From: Lineolata rhizophorae
Lineage: Eukaryota; Ascomycota; Dothideomycetes; Lineolatales; Lineolataceae
NCBI GenBank assembly: GCA_010093515.1
Contig: MU001695.1
Span: 2,750 to 66,749 of the forward strand
Direction: 5' to 3'
Length of the DNA: 64,000 bases
Positions within the stretch are counted from its first letter, which is position 1. Each line of letters starts with the position of its first letter. Under the pieces are notes generated by a model. The model did not search any database. It worked only from the letters and a program-made list of their open reading frames with translations, and had not been told where the DNA came from. Both the position numbers and the translations under genes were made by a program. Of the stretch, positions 22,615-33,961 are shown one piece after another.

Positions 22615-23838
22615 TGCTGGCGACATTTACCCATCGATATTAGGCGCCTTTTTTCTTTTTCTGTTTCTTTTTCTTTTTTTTTTTCTCATGGCTCTTCCAG
22701 TAGTGGCTGCGAGATACTGCATTTTGGGGGTTTGGAGGGCTGCCAAATTCAGATCGCACTATTGTCAGTGCACTTACTCCGTTGTCAAATAATGGACTTT
22801 GTCAAATGATTGCGTCTGTCAAATACCGCCAAAGTTTTAATAAGTCTTTTGGGGACGTAACTTTGCAATATTTTCCTAGGTGATGATAATCAAAGCCCGT
22901 CGGACCTATCGGAAATTTCCGCCATCATCAACATATCCTAACGAGGTTCAAAATCCAGGATCTAGTGCGAAACGGCCATGTTTTATGCTCCATATATGCA
23001 ACAGTATTGACTTATACTAAGGGTGCCAAGACAAAAACAAAACCTGTTCAAATGATCGCAACCCTATGGAGGCTCTCCCAAATGACAATATCTGCCACTT
23101 TTCAGATGGAAATGGCCACATACAATCCTACAGCATAGCTAGACGTCTTCGTAAAGGACAAGGAACAAAGTCTAATAAAGCCACTGGATAAGAACCTGAC
23201 AGAATAAGCCGGTTCAAGATCCCGTTGGGACAGAAGCAGAGTATTTATTCTGCAGGATCAGAAAAGTGAGGGGGTCACAATAAACGAGAAATGGAAGCTA
23301 TACAGCTGCCTTAAGCGGAAAGAGAGCGACGATCTAGGTCGGCTTTGAATAGGCATAAAGTAACTATTCATATTGCCATCAGGGCGGATTGCGAACCTCT
23401 TATCTATTTGCGTAGTTAGCCATTGAATTTAGTCACTGTCTCTGTGAGTCACACTTTTGCAATAGTTCTTGGAAATCGAACATATGCAGCTATCCTATTA
23501 CGTTTGTGCTACATGATCGGAAGAGTGGGTTGTCGAGCTCTGCTTCTTAACTTCTCAATTTATTCCATAGATACATCATGAGTTCCACATTGATAAGGGC
23601 GGCAATCATTCTTCGTCGAGGTATTATCCTGATTTCTCTTTGCTAAGTATATGGTTATCATAGCTCCCTGATGCAGGAATGAACTGGATATGCAAATTTT
23701 TGATAGAAGATGTACCGAGGGTAGAAGGTGGACTATTAACTAGAGTGTTCCAATCTCCACCCAGAATACCAATGCAGCCCATGCCTTATTTCCGAGGAAC
23801 ACTATAGGTCTAGATAGTTCTCTTAGAAGAGAGACGTC
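22615..23838. other. AT-rich intergenic, no gene seen
   Basis: A T-rich stretch (about 22640-22690) follows the Cys-rich gene. The rest has no convincing coding frame, repeat or motif. Confidence 0.5.
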
Positions 23839-25112
23839 TCAATCTCGCTCCCGCCTTTTCAAAGTGACTCCAGCTCTAGATTCCCATGACTTCAAGCACT
23901 CGGTGTGGCATGCGCCATCTTGCACAAGCTTCAAACCGTCTGAAAGATCATGCAGGGCAAGATCTGGAAAGCCTGTTTTGAAACCGGTGCTCTCGATGAC
24001 TTCTTTTGCGATTTTTACGTCCTTGACCAGAAGTGAGAGCTGGTATCCGGTTTGAAAGCGGCGTGTCAGGCCCTGAAAAAGTCAGTACTCTAATCAAGTG
24101 GTCACTAGAGACTAAAGAACGGTGAAATTGAGAAATTCGCCCAGCGGTCATTTGTTGGAGACTGCACTTACCTCCTCCTTCATACTGTATGCAGTTGAGA
24201 AATTTTTCCCCGTCCCCACATTGAGCACGTCCAACATGACGTTCGGATCGAGTCCAAACTTTTGACCCGCAACTAGTGCGTCGCAGAGCGCGATGATGCT
24301 CCCAACGCTGACGTAGTTGTTCAGCGTCTTCATCGCGTGGCCAGCGCCGAGTCTGCCCATGACAAAAGTGTACTTGCTCATGGCGTCCAGGACCGGCTTC
24401 GCTTTCTGAATTGCCTCCTCCGAGTCCGAACCGATCATGAGGGTAGCCCCAGCATCGTGGATGGCATGGAGGAACTCTTGCGTGATGGGTGAGTCGACGA
24501 GAAGGAGCTTGTGTGCAGCAAGCTCTTCGCCGAGGGCGCGGGTGTCGAACGGGGAGGAGGAGGACGTATCGATTATCACGGTGCCTTCGTCGTAAGTGTG
24601 TGAAAGTGAATAGTCCGGGTACGTCGAAAATAAGACAGAAAACGTAAAAGAAGTATTCAGGATGATAGGAAATGATAGAATGATTTCATAAGAAATTAAC
24701 GGTGAAAGTGGGTCAATACGACAAAATCGGAGTAATATCCGCACATATACTTCTTAAACCACGCAGTGCTCACACGAGGGTGCTTGAATGAGGTTTCAAA
24801 TCTCTACTTAGCAAATAGAAAGGAGCGTGATATCTTACCGGCCTTTAGCGCAGGACCGATGCCATTCTCTCCTAGAACCACATCACGAACGACCTTGCCG
24901 TTCGGGAGCATCGTAATGATGACTTCGCAATCGTTAAAAGCATCCTTGCCGGGCTTGGCTATCCTGCAACTTGGAAATTCGTGTACGAACTTCTTCTCCC
25001 GCTCAGGGTCCGCGTCCCGAACAACTAACGTGTAGCCTGCTCTAGGCAGGTTCGCTGCCATCGGGTAGCCCGCATTGCCGAGGCCAATGTATCCAATAGT
25101 TGGAAGTGACAT
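23839..25112 (-). CDS. NAD(P)-dependent 3-hydroxyisobutyrate dehydrogenase-type enzyme
   Basis: There are three exons: 25112-24839, 24584-24172 and 24072-23839, 306 residues in phase. The N-terminal Rossmann motif is IGYIGLGNAGYPMAANL (residues 6-22). A VIIDTSSSSP substrate-loop motif is assembled by intron 1. The catalytic-lysine motif GHAMKTLNNYV (Lys at about 177) matches the beta-hydroxyacid dehydrogenase signature. The length is normal for the family. Members oxidise 3-hydroxyisobutyrate in valine catabolism or reduce related semialdehydes; the specificity here is open. Intron 1 (24585-24838, 254 nt) is far longer than any other in the window, though a hidden small exon cannot be excluded. 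The acceptor GAAG is chosen because it restores the GTVIIDTS motif. Confidence 0.9.
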
Positions 25113-27859
25113 TCTTGGCGACTAGGAAAGCAAGATATAGGAGAACCCAATCCCCCAAAATTGGATGATGGTCTGTTCATTTCACCTATTTTCTCAATGT
25201 TGGTTCATTCTTATAGTTCCTAAAAACACGCGGAACTGCGCCGCACATTCACAACTATGGGGGTGGGGCTTGTAGTAAGCTTTTCCGCGCGAACTAGCCG
25301 TCCAGTTACCCCACATTGAACTACCGTACTAGGCTCTGCGGGAGACCGTCGAAGATGGGCGGACTCAAGTCATACTTCATTCTAAGAGCGTACGTGGTTG
25401 GAGAAGTGAAGAAGTGGGTGCCCCTAGAACGCCAAGTCGTCCTCGGGAATACAGCTACACGTGGGACGCGGGGTACGATCCTGGGGAACTGCGGGGTGGA
25501 TGCGCATTCCGAAAACACGTGATTCATCTGAGGACCGTGAATGACAAAGATGTCCTCAAAACCTAGCCTCTTGTCACGTGTTGACATATTTCTTTCTCTT
25601 TGGCATATTCAGGACTCGAGACTGGAGGGGCAGCACGAAGTGCTCGAGCGGCTTCCACTCCGCCGGGGCCGGCGGACTTTTAGCTCTATACAATGTGGTC
25701 AGTGCGCGCTTGGCTTCATCTAAGCTTCCTCAAGCTCAGACAGCTTGCACGTGATAAAGGTCTAGAGAGCCCTCGCAAGGATCGCCCTAAACATCGGCGA
25801 AGCAAAATCCGTGGAGACCAGATTCACTTTCTCATCTGCAAGAAAAAAAACAGGCTGGGAAAGCCGTGGGCTCCCTCTCACGGCTCGTTCACTCGCAGCA
25901 ATCTTCCCACGTGGAAGGTGATCGGCTCGGCGTCTCTCAAAGCGGCAATGCTGATACCCCACATTTTCCCAGTCCGGCTTGCAGGGTTCGGTAGGGCGGC
26001 TTGGCGCCCTGAGATTCGTTAATCTATCTAAACCATCATCCAAATTATTCGGCAATCTGCGGGAAGCGGGCCCGTGGCGTTTTGTGCGGCTAGTCTTCCG
26101 AAAGCAGACATCGTCATTAGATGGCTTGCAAAGGACTGCAAGATGAGCGACTGACGTGGAATCCTTTTGTAGCGCCGGTCCGGACTGCAATAGCACCAAT
26201 TGTTCCACCGAGCCGCCTACCAAGAGGTCACGGCATAACTAATGACCTCATTGTTTGGAGCATTGTCAGATTCCAGGGGGCGCCAAGTTCGTCGCGCGTT
26301 TCAGAAAATCATGCTGATGGTAGCGCTCTGGACTTCGAATTCGACTCGGATGATGTAACGTTTCGACGACTACTTAGCCACTGTATATTCCTGCCCAAAA
26401 AAGAGAACGATCCAGGCATGAACCTGGTTTTACAAATCACCTTCCCCGGTCTTGCGACTCTCTTGTCTTGCAATAAATCTCCGCACTTCTGTGAAGCACT
26501 AGTAGAGGTAAACCAAAATGGCACGGTCTAGAACGAACTGTCGCACCCAAGAACAGAGCTTGCGGAATTGCCAGAAAGCCGACGGCATACTCGTGTGATC
26601 AACAGGTGTCATCAGGAACGCAAACGTTTCCACGTTCAATCGACCAGTGTTTAAATTCAAGATTTTGAGCTTGAAGGTGGGTCTTTGCCGGATGCGCCGA
26701 AGCGTGTGGTATCAGAAGGGAAAGCTAGGCCGTCTAGCCTGTAATACCCGGGGTGCACCGTGGCTGCTAATGCACCCCGCGCGGGCCATGATCTTTTCCG
26801 CGCTTGGCTGCGGGGATGTCGCCTTCGCAATAAAGGAGAGCTTTAAACCTTGAGTTTTTCCGTCCAACGAGGACAATTATCCGTCCTAATTGGGAGTCGA
26901 ACGAGCGATTTGGTCAAGCACGTCCACATGATGAGAGGCAGTACAGCCTCGTTCGGGGTCTTCTATGAGCCGTCTGAGCCGTACTCCACTCGAGTACCAC
27001 ACCAAGTAGTATGAAGTGCTTGACTCGGCCCGCTGAATCAAAATGATGTTGCAGAGTTGTAGGTGATCTTATGGAAAATGAACTAGTAGGAAAACAAACT
27101 TGAGTGGCAAAATGCCTACGTAGTACGAAACGCCTACGAGAAAAAAGGTCTAAAAAATAGGAATAAGAGAAAGGAATCATAATGAAAGTAGCAAGCGTTC
27201 GAGCAATCCTCAAGGCGCTCCATTTACTGGTGCGTTCCTCACCGACCGCCTTGATTGTTATATACCATAGCTTGGCTCTAACATCGACTCGACAATTTTG
27301 CAAAGCTAAGCGAAAAAAAAAAAAGGGTTGGCGGGATTTTGTGGAAAAAGGTTGGTATTGACGGGGAAATGCAAGGAGAGTACGTACCGTAGCGCCCAGA
27401 TGTTGAACAATATAATGTGAGCGAAGAGCATCCCTGCTCGCCAAATTCCCACTGTAAAGGGCAATATGCAACCCTTGGCATTACATGAATGCGGGACCCA
27501 GTAATAACGTCGCATTCGCAGGCCGCCGCTGGGACCGGCCAGGGGTCCCTTTTACAGCGGGACTTCATGCCACGAGGACTGCGCAACCCCAAAGACGAAC
27601 GGAGCGGGGCGAGAAGCTTGTTCCAGTACTCTAGTTGCACTTGTACCTAGGACCCCCATGAAATATAGCGGTGATGAGGAGTATCAATTTCCCTATATTG
27701 ACGTACGGCAAAATTCCCACCATTCTGTCGGGTGCGGCCTTGTCTCCGTCTGTGTTGGCCATTTTTGCTATAAGTTAGCCCAGGTCCTGCTTTGGACGTA
27801 GGCATTAGGCAGCTCTTTCAATCTCCGTGTCTGCTGAAACGCTCGGAAACTCGCCCATC
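25113..27859. other. 2.7-kb stretch without a convincing gene
   Basis: There are several short open frames of 60-185 codons on both strands, none with a recognisable motif. A perfect 8-bp inverted repeat lies at 26750-26778. A poly-A run at 27313-27324 (T-rich on the other strand) breaks the sequence. The last 200 bp are probably the CE15 promoter. Confidence 0.5.
26750..26778. repeat. perfect 8-bp inverted repeat
   Basis: GGGGTGCA at 26750-26757 pairs with TGCACCCC at 26771-26778 across a 13-nt loop. No gene is next to it. Confidence 0.5.
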
Positions 27860-29314
27860 ATGAGGACCTATTTAGTATCGGCTTTGCTTGCTGCAGCTCC
27901 CGCCATCGCGGCGCCTTGTAAGGCTTTCCATTCTTCTTGCAAACAGAGGGATCAAAGGGAAACCATGAACTGACTCAATTGCGTTCCGTGTGAAGTCCGC
28001 GAGACCGTCGTGGAGAACGGCAGCCTCAAGGCGAGGCAGGCCGATTGCCCGGCGCTTCCGAGCAACCTCAACGTCCAGTCGACGTCCTCGTTGCCGGATC
28101 CGTTCTACTCGTACGCCAAGGGCGAACGCATCACGTCCGCTTCGGAGTGGGAATGCCAGCGCGACGAGATCGAGCAGCTATTTGAGCAGTACGAGTTGGG
28201 CGACTTCCCGGCGACGGTCGAGTCGGTGGATGCGTCGTACTCCGGCGGCACCCTGTCCATCACTGTCAACGACCAGGGCCAGTCGATCCAGTTCTCTGTC
28301 TCCATCTCTGGCGGAGGCAACAACGCGCCCGCCATCATTGCCTATGGCTACCCGTCCATCCCGATCCCTAGCGGTGTTGCCACCATCACCTTTTCCAACG
28401 ACGATATCGCGGCCCAACAGAACACGGGATCCCGTGGCCAGGGCAAGTTCTATGACCTCTACGGCAGCCAGCACTCGGCCGGCGCCCTGACGGCCTGGGC
28501 CTGGGGTGTCGACCGTATCATTGATGCTCTCGAGCAGGTTGACGCCGGTATCGATCCGACCAGGGTTGGTGTTACGGGCTGCTCTCGTAACGGCAAGGGC
28601 GCCATGGTTGCCGGCGCGCTCGTGCAGCGTATCGCCCTCGCCATACCTCAGGAGTCGGGCTCCGGCGGCGCCGCTTGCTGGCGCGTGTCCGACTGGCAGC
28701 AGACGCAAGGCCAGAACGTGCAGACCGCCTCCCAGATCATCACCGAGAACGTCTGGTTCTCGCAGCGGTTCGACCAGTACGTCAACAACGTCAACAGTCT
28801 GCCCGTCGACCACCACATGCTGGCCGGTATGGTCGCGCCTCGCGGCCAGTACGTCATCGAGAACACGTCCATGGAGTGGCTGGGCGCGCAGTCGACCTTC
28901 CAGTGCATGAACGCCGCCGCTCTAATCTACGAGGCCCTCGGCGTCTCCGACCACTTCGGCTACTCCCAGGTCGGCGGCCACAACCACTGCCAGTTCCCGT
29001 CCGAGCAGAATAGTGAGATCGAGGCCTTCATCAACCGCTTCCTGCTCGACCAAGCCTCCGTCCAGACCAATGTCATGCGCTCCGACGGCAATTTCAACTT
29101 TGATCAGAGCCAATGGGCCCCATGGGACGTTCCGGACCTAGGCGAGGTCCCCACAGAGGTAGATTCACCTGCGACAAGCACTACGTCCAGTGTCCCTGAA
29201 CCCACCTGCACCTGCGCTATGAAGAAGAAGGCTAAGAAGAACAGAAGGTCTAAGGCTGGCAAGAAGTCCAAGAAGGCTAAGTCCAAGAAGGCCATCAAGG
29301 CCATTCGGGTTTAG
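27860..29314 (+). CDS. 4-O-methyl-glucuronoyl methylesterase, CE15, with lysine-rich tail
   Basis: Exon 1 (27860-27917) encodes a signal peptide (MRTYLVSALLAAAPAIAAP). After a 78-nt intron with a CTGAC branch site, exon 2 is 27996-29314, for 458 residues. The catalytic serine is in GCSRNGKG (Ser216), the glutamate in PQESGSGG (Glu239) and the histidine in VGGHNHCQFP (His348). The spacing of 23 and 132 residues agrees with known CE15 enzymes. CE15 esterases cut the ester bond between lignin and glucuronoxylan, outside the cell. No CBM1 is present. Instead, a Ser/Thr-rich linker leads into about 33 residues made mostly of Lys, Ala and Ser, after a CTCAM segment. That tail is unusual for a secreted enzyme. 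The intron acceptor GAAG is atypical but fits phase and branch site. Confidence 0.92.
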
Positions 29315-29941
29315 ACTTCATAATAAGAGACTTTCGGGGCTTGCAGCCGCGGTGGACGTGGGGAGCAGGGTGAATATATCATTCATCGGAGAACGAATAT
29401 TTCCCTCAGCTCCTGGACGGAATGAGAAAACTGGAAACCATTTTCAATGTAGTTGAATAGTATTTCTGTGCCTTACCTTGGCTGAGCCTTGCACGCTCCG
29501 TACTACAAACGGTAGTGGAAGATACCGCCGCGGTATCCTAATTATGAGATTGTACAAATGTGAAATGACGGACAAAATGACGTGGTTCGGCTGCCAAGCC
29601 GGGTAAAAAAGATTCTTAAGGATAGACTGCGAATTCGAAGATGCTCTTTAATGATTGTAATATGACGTTGTACACAATATAAAAATTGAGTCTTAGAAAA
29701 TGGGGATCATAGGGATATATCTTGAAGAATTATATTGAAACTCGGGTCGAGAACTCAGGAACGAGCTTATCCCAATTCTCGTTGGTAGCGCTACAACGGA
29801 GCAATGGAGACCCCTTACCAAAGATGGAAGTCCAATGTCGCTATAACATTTACTAAAAGGGAAAAGCCACACGTCTTCAATGCTTTGATGCTGATCGTAC
29901 CTGTAAATGATGTGTAGAACGCAGCCTAATAATTACGGTGC
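29315..29941. other. intergenic between converging genes
   Basis: It holds the 3' regions of the CE15 gene (plus) and the ZNF830-like gene (minus). No coding frame or repeat is supported. Confidence 0.6.
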
Positions 29942-30940
29942 CTACCGACCGCGGAAACGCCAACTGTCGAACTCATCCCACTCATCGTCGTCCAACTCAC
30001 TCTTGTCGCTTGCCAGGATATCTCCATCGCCTTCCCTAGTCACATTGTCCTCCACTTCCACCGCTTCGTCATCCTCTACCAATCTCCCCTCCCTCGCTTT
30101 CCTCAGCGCCTCCCTCTTCTCCTTCAATGCCTTCACCCTCCTCTCGTAGCTCTCCATTCGCTCAAACTCGTCTAAGAGGTGCTGCTCTGCGTCCTCGCGC
30201 TCGGCCTCGAGCTCGCCATCCCGGCGCCCCCCTCGCTGCGCGCTCTCCCGCTCGCTCGCCTCCGCCGCCGCTTCTTCGGCCGACATGGGCGGCCTGGATA
30301 TGTCCGGCCGGACGTCCAGCGCAGTTCGTGCCGCCGCGCCTTCCGCCGGCGGCGGCGGCGACGGCTCCGCAATTTCGCGCTGGAAGGCGGCCCACTCGTC
30401 CTCGTCGACGGCGTCCGGCTCGACAGCGGGGGCGGGCGCAGTGGAAACGGGCGGAGAGATCGGTTCTGTAGCCGCCGGAGCCGGCGCATTGGTCTTGCTG
30501 CGCGGAGGTGGTAGTGGTGTAGTTTTGGGTGGAGAAGCGGGTTCCGGTACGGTATTCGCAGGCGGCTTCACGGCAGCAGCAGTAGCAGCAGCAGCCACAT
30601 CAGCCTCGTCGCGCTCATCCGCCGTCGTATTCCTGCCGTCGACGGCTGACGTCGCCTCGGGCATCTTGGCGCGCTTGTGCTCCTCCTCGTCGGCGTCGTC
30701 CGTGTCCGAGGCCTTGCGCTTCTTGCTTGCCGCGACGCCGAGCGGCGGCACCTTCTTGAGCCGCTCGATCTGCGCCTGGTGCTGCTTCGACTGCACATGC
30801 GCGTCCCATAGCGACTCCGTTTTCACTGGCAGCCGGCAGGCGGTGCAGAGGAGGGCGCCGGCGTTGGAATACGTGGCGTGCGGGTGGTTGATGCGGCGCG
30901 AGGCGCGCTCGGAACGGAGCAGCGAGCGGACGTCGGCCAT
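29942..30940 (-). CDS. ZNF830/CCDC16-like zinc finger coiled-coil protein
   Basis: A single-exon frame of 332 residues starts MADVRSLLRSERASRRI. The frame stays open further upstream, but this ATG is the first that fits the family N-terminus. A C2H2-type finger, CTACRLPVKTESLWDAHVQSKQH, has Cys-x2-Cys-x12-His-x5-His spacing (about residues 30-55). A low-complexity Ala/Pro/Thr middle follows, then an acidic WAAFQREI motif, and a long charged coiled coil (about residues 240-310) with an acidic end DDEWDEFDSW. This layout matches the conserved eukaryotic ZNF830 (CCDC16) family, nuclear proteins tied to the spliceosome and genome stability. Its function in fungi is little known. Confidence 0.82.
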   Translation of the reverse strand: MADVRSLLRSERASRRINHPHATYSNAGALLCTACRLPVKTESLWDAHVQSKQHQAQIERLKKVPPLGVAASKKRKASDTDDADEEEHKRAKMPEATSAVDGRNTTADERDEADVAAAATAAAVKPPANTVPEPASPPKTTPLPPPRSKTNAPAPAATEPISPPVSTAPAPAVEPDAVDEDEWAAFQREIAEPSPPPPAEGAAARTALDVRPDISRPPMSAEEAAAEASERESAQRGGRRDGELEAEREDAEQHLLDEFERMESYERRVKALKEKREALRKAREGRLVEDDEAVEVEDNVTREGDGDILASDKSELDDDEWDEFDSWRFRGR

Positions 30941-33900
30941 CGCGAAGGGTTGGAGGAGAAATGGCGCTGGGGGAAGAGAGGGGGAAGAGCTAGACACTAA
31001 CGCGCTTTCTTGCGCGCGTTGCGAAACTTCCAAGTTGAGGCCGGCCACCCGAGGCGGTTGTCTGTCCACGTGACACAACGACGAACCAAGCTCCGACGTA
31101 GATGCACGTGACCATTACGTATTAAGCTCAAGCTTCTAGAGACCTGTCACCTAGGTACCTAATACCTTGAGACAACTGAGACAACGTACGACTGCTTCAC
31201 ACGTACTACGTAGTGATGTTCTTCTTTCCTTTGCTTTTCTACTATGGTCGGGTGCGGCTTATAAAGGGGAAGATAAGCAAGGACTCAAAGGAGCGAGAGG
31301 GACGACGGATGAGCCGATGCGACAGCGAATGAGCGATGCGCCGAGTGCGAGGCACGATATGGAGTTTGCGATGAAGTGTGACGTAGGAAGCGGGGCAAGC
31401 GATGAGAAGCGCGAGGAGTCAACAAGATAGGAAAGTGTACTTCGCCTGTCTGCTCTGACTCCTATGCTATACTGAGGGCACTCCTCTGACGGAAGGCATT
31501 TTACTGCCCCCGGAGCTCCTGTTGTCTCGCCTCGGTGTAACTAGTGGGTGCTTCTTTAGCCTGCTTTTCTAAATGTCTCTGTTTGCGTGCCTCTATCATG
31601 ATCATGGGAGGAATTCAGGGGAGGAAAGGCTGAGGCGCTGCATGTGCCTGACTGGGCCAGAGTATTTAAGCACTCCACTCGGCCCTAAATAGATAGGAAT
31701 TCAGCACCGTCCATTCCTGTCAAAGTTGTGGTTCACTTTGGCAAAGCCGATCAACCTTGCGATAGTAGACAGGTTTTGATCGACACTCTTCAATGACCGC
31801 TCGTCGTCTAGAGGCTTGTCAGCGTTTCTTTCAGTCTCATCTTCTTGTTGTTTTCGTGTTGTGCTAGGACGACGACCACGACGAGATTACAAGAACACCG
31901 ACAGCAATGTCCGCTGCTGGAGCTGCTGCCACTGCTACTAAACCCGACCGATCTGGACGGTGAAACCACCAAGTCTATTGCCCGAAAACTCGGTTCAATT
32001 CTATTTCTCTGAAAAACTATTTGAATTCGGTAGGTCTCATATTTTAAACTGGGCTGAAGTTGGCTTTGCATTGGCATTTTGTCTCCCTTCCTCCATCAAA
32101 CTCAATGTCAAGCACGGGACGGGACCTAGTTGAAGGTGAGTGCTTCAGATGTCATTCTAGGCGGCGGAACATTTCAGACCATGCCGCGAGCATTCCAATG
32201 ATGACCGAGCTACGAACAATATGGAGACTTTGGGCGTGATTCTGTTTGACCCTGGGGTAGGGCTCATGTAGCCCTGCTCTGGGTCATAGAGTGGACAGCG
32301 CCTGGACCTTCGCCATTCGGCCCGTGACACTGCCGCTAGGCCTGCTCTTAAACATGCTCTAGCCAGCCGCCGACACACCCACCCTACCGTCGAGGGCTCC
32401 AAGCTAGATCGGATTGAAGAAGTGGAGGGACTGTACGGGGAACGGGGGTTCGTGGTAGAGGAGGTGGAGAGTTGAGACTAGCGGAACGAGGGGAGAATGG
32501 GAAAGGGGAAGGAGGAAGACAAGGTGGAGGACTGGGATCCGTCGCCTGTAGGTGAGTCGGAGAAGGGGAAAGAGTGCCAGGAGGGGGAAGAACGGGGCTA
32601 GGGGGACGAGAAAACGAAGTCGATGAGTGAAGAGGAGAAAGGACGGAGAAACCCGCTTGTGGAAGAGAGATCTCTGTACATGTTTGCAGACACTCTTACG
32701 AGATCACTTGCCGGACCAGCTCAACATTCGCCCTCAGCAATCTCCAAAGCTAACAGGATCTTGTTAGATAGGACCTTGTTAGAAGTTGCCGAGTAATAGG
32801 CTCAAATTCGCCATTGAGACTCCGTACGGACAGTGCTATGCTGTGTACTTCTCCCTCCGCTACGTAATCTTCCGAGGTACGGCACATAGGTACCTAACCT
32901 AGCGCTCGTAGAGTGGGTACCACGCAGTGTGCTGTGCTGCGTGTTCCTCCCCTCTCGTTCACTTGATTCTGGTAGCATGTGTATTAGTCTGGAAATTGGT
33001 GGAAACAGGGCAAGAAAAAAACACTTCTTCATAATTTAGAACTGAATAAATGAACGAAGGCAATTCACGCTGTCCACTCGGGTGATAGACAAGACTGTTT
33101 TTCAAATGGGAAATTCACAGGCGGACTTAACCCACCGAGGAAATCAGAGGCGGAGCGGAAAAATTCCTCGGCCCGAAAGGCAGCGTCGCGGCAACTCGAC
33201 GCCGCCACCGCTGCCGCCGCTGCGCGCGACCGCATTCTCCGCCCGGCCATCTAGCACTTCGACCACCACCCACCTCTCTCGCCGTCGCAACTACCGCCTC
33301 CACCTTGCGGCTTCGGCTGGCATCGCGCCTGCATCGCGCCTCGGTCGCCGTGAACAATTTCCTGAAGAACGACGGCGGTTCCGCGACCTCTGCCCTGCCG
33401 CCGGCGTCACGCGAGTCCTGTCCGCCCCCAACGACGTTGCGCGCGCAGCCTGAGCGCTCGCTTCTCCCGGTAACCATTGCCCGACGGTTCTTTTTGCGCA
33501 GGAGCGAGGTCGGAGGGCGGGAACCAGGGGAGATTTCCGGTACTCGGAAAGGGCTTTTGTCTGCTGCGCACGCGCAATCACGACGTCGAGCAACGCGTGC
33601 TTGTTTACGCCCAACTCCTTCCTGCGCCGCTTGTCACAGTGCTTGCCACAATCCCGATCCTACTTAAGCTGTTATCTCGTGTGGTGTCGTCGCAAAAAAG
33701 GCCCGCTTCTTTCTATCGAGTGCCCTGTCTACAGCCCGTGTCGTAGTAGCACGAGCTGCGCTAGCCTCGCCCGCGCTTCCGGATCTTCTCTAGTAGTATC
33801 AAGCCTTGTGAAGACTGCTGTGAGCGCCGCACCATCAATCGGAGCCTGTCGAGGCGCTTCTTGCGTCTCAGAGCAGCTATCTTCGCCACCTGTGACATTT

Positions 33901-33961
33901 ATTGTTCCATTGCATCCATTTTCACCGAGTACGACCCCGCCCCGCGGGCTCCATCGCGACC
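30941..33961. other. 3-kb intergenic; leader of the BYE1-like gene at its right end
   Basis: 30941-31100 is the ZNF830-like promoter. No gene is supported at 31100-33000. The plus strand is strikingly purine-rich at about 32405-32650 (long AGG/GAA runs). GC rises at 33100-33960, where open frames on both strands overlap without a motif; the right end is probably promoter and 5' leader of the BYE1-like gene. Confidence 0.5.

Noticed and set aside
26121-26531. 136-codon plus-strand open frame
   Set aside because: No domain, no splice or promoter signal, and an overlapping frame on the other strand is equally open.
30285-31073. 262-codon plus-strand frame
   Set aside because: It is antisense to the ZNF830-like gene, whose zinc finger and coiled coil are convincing.
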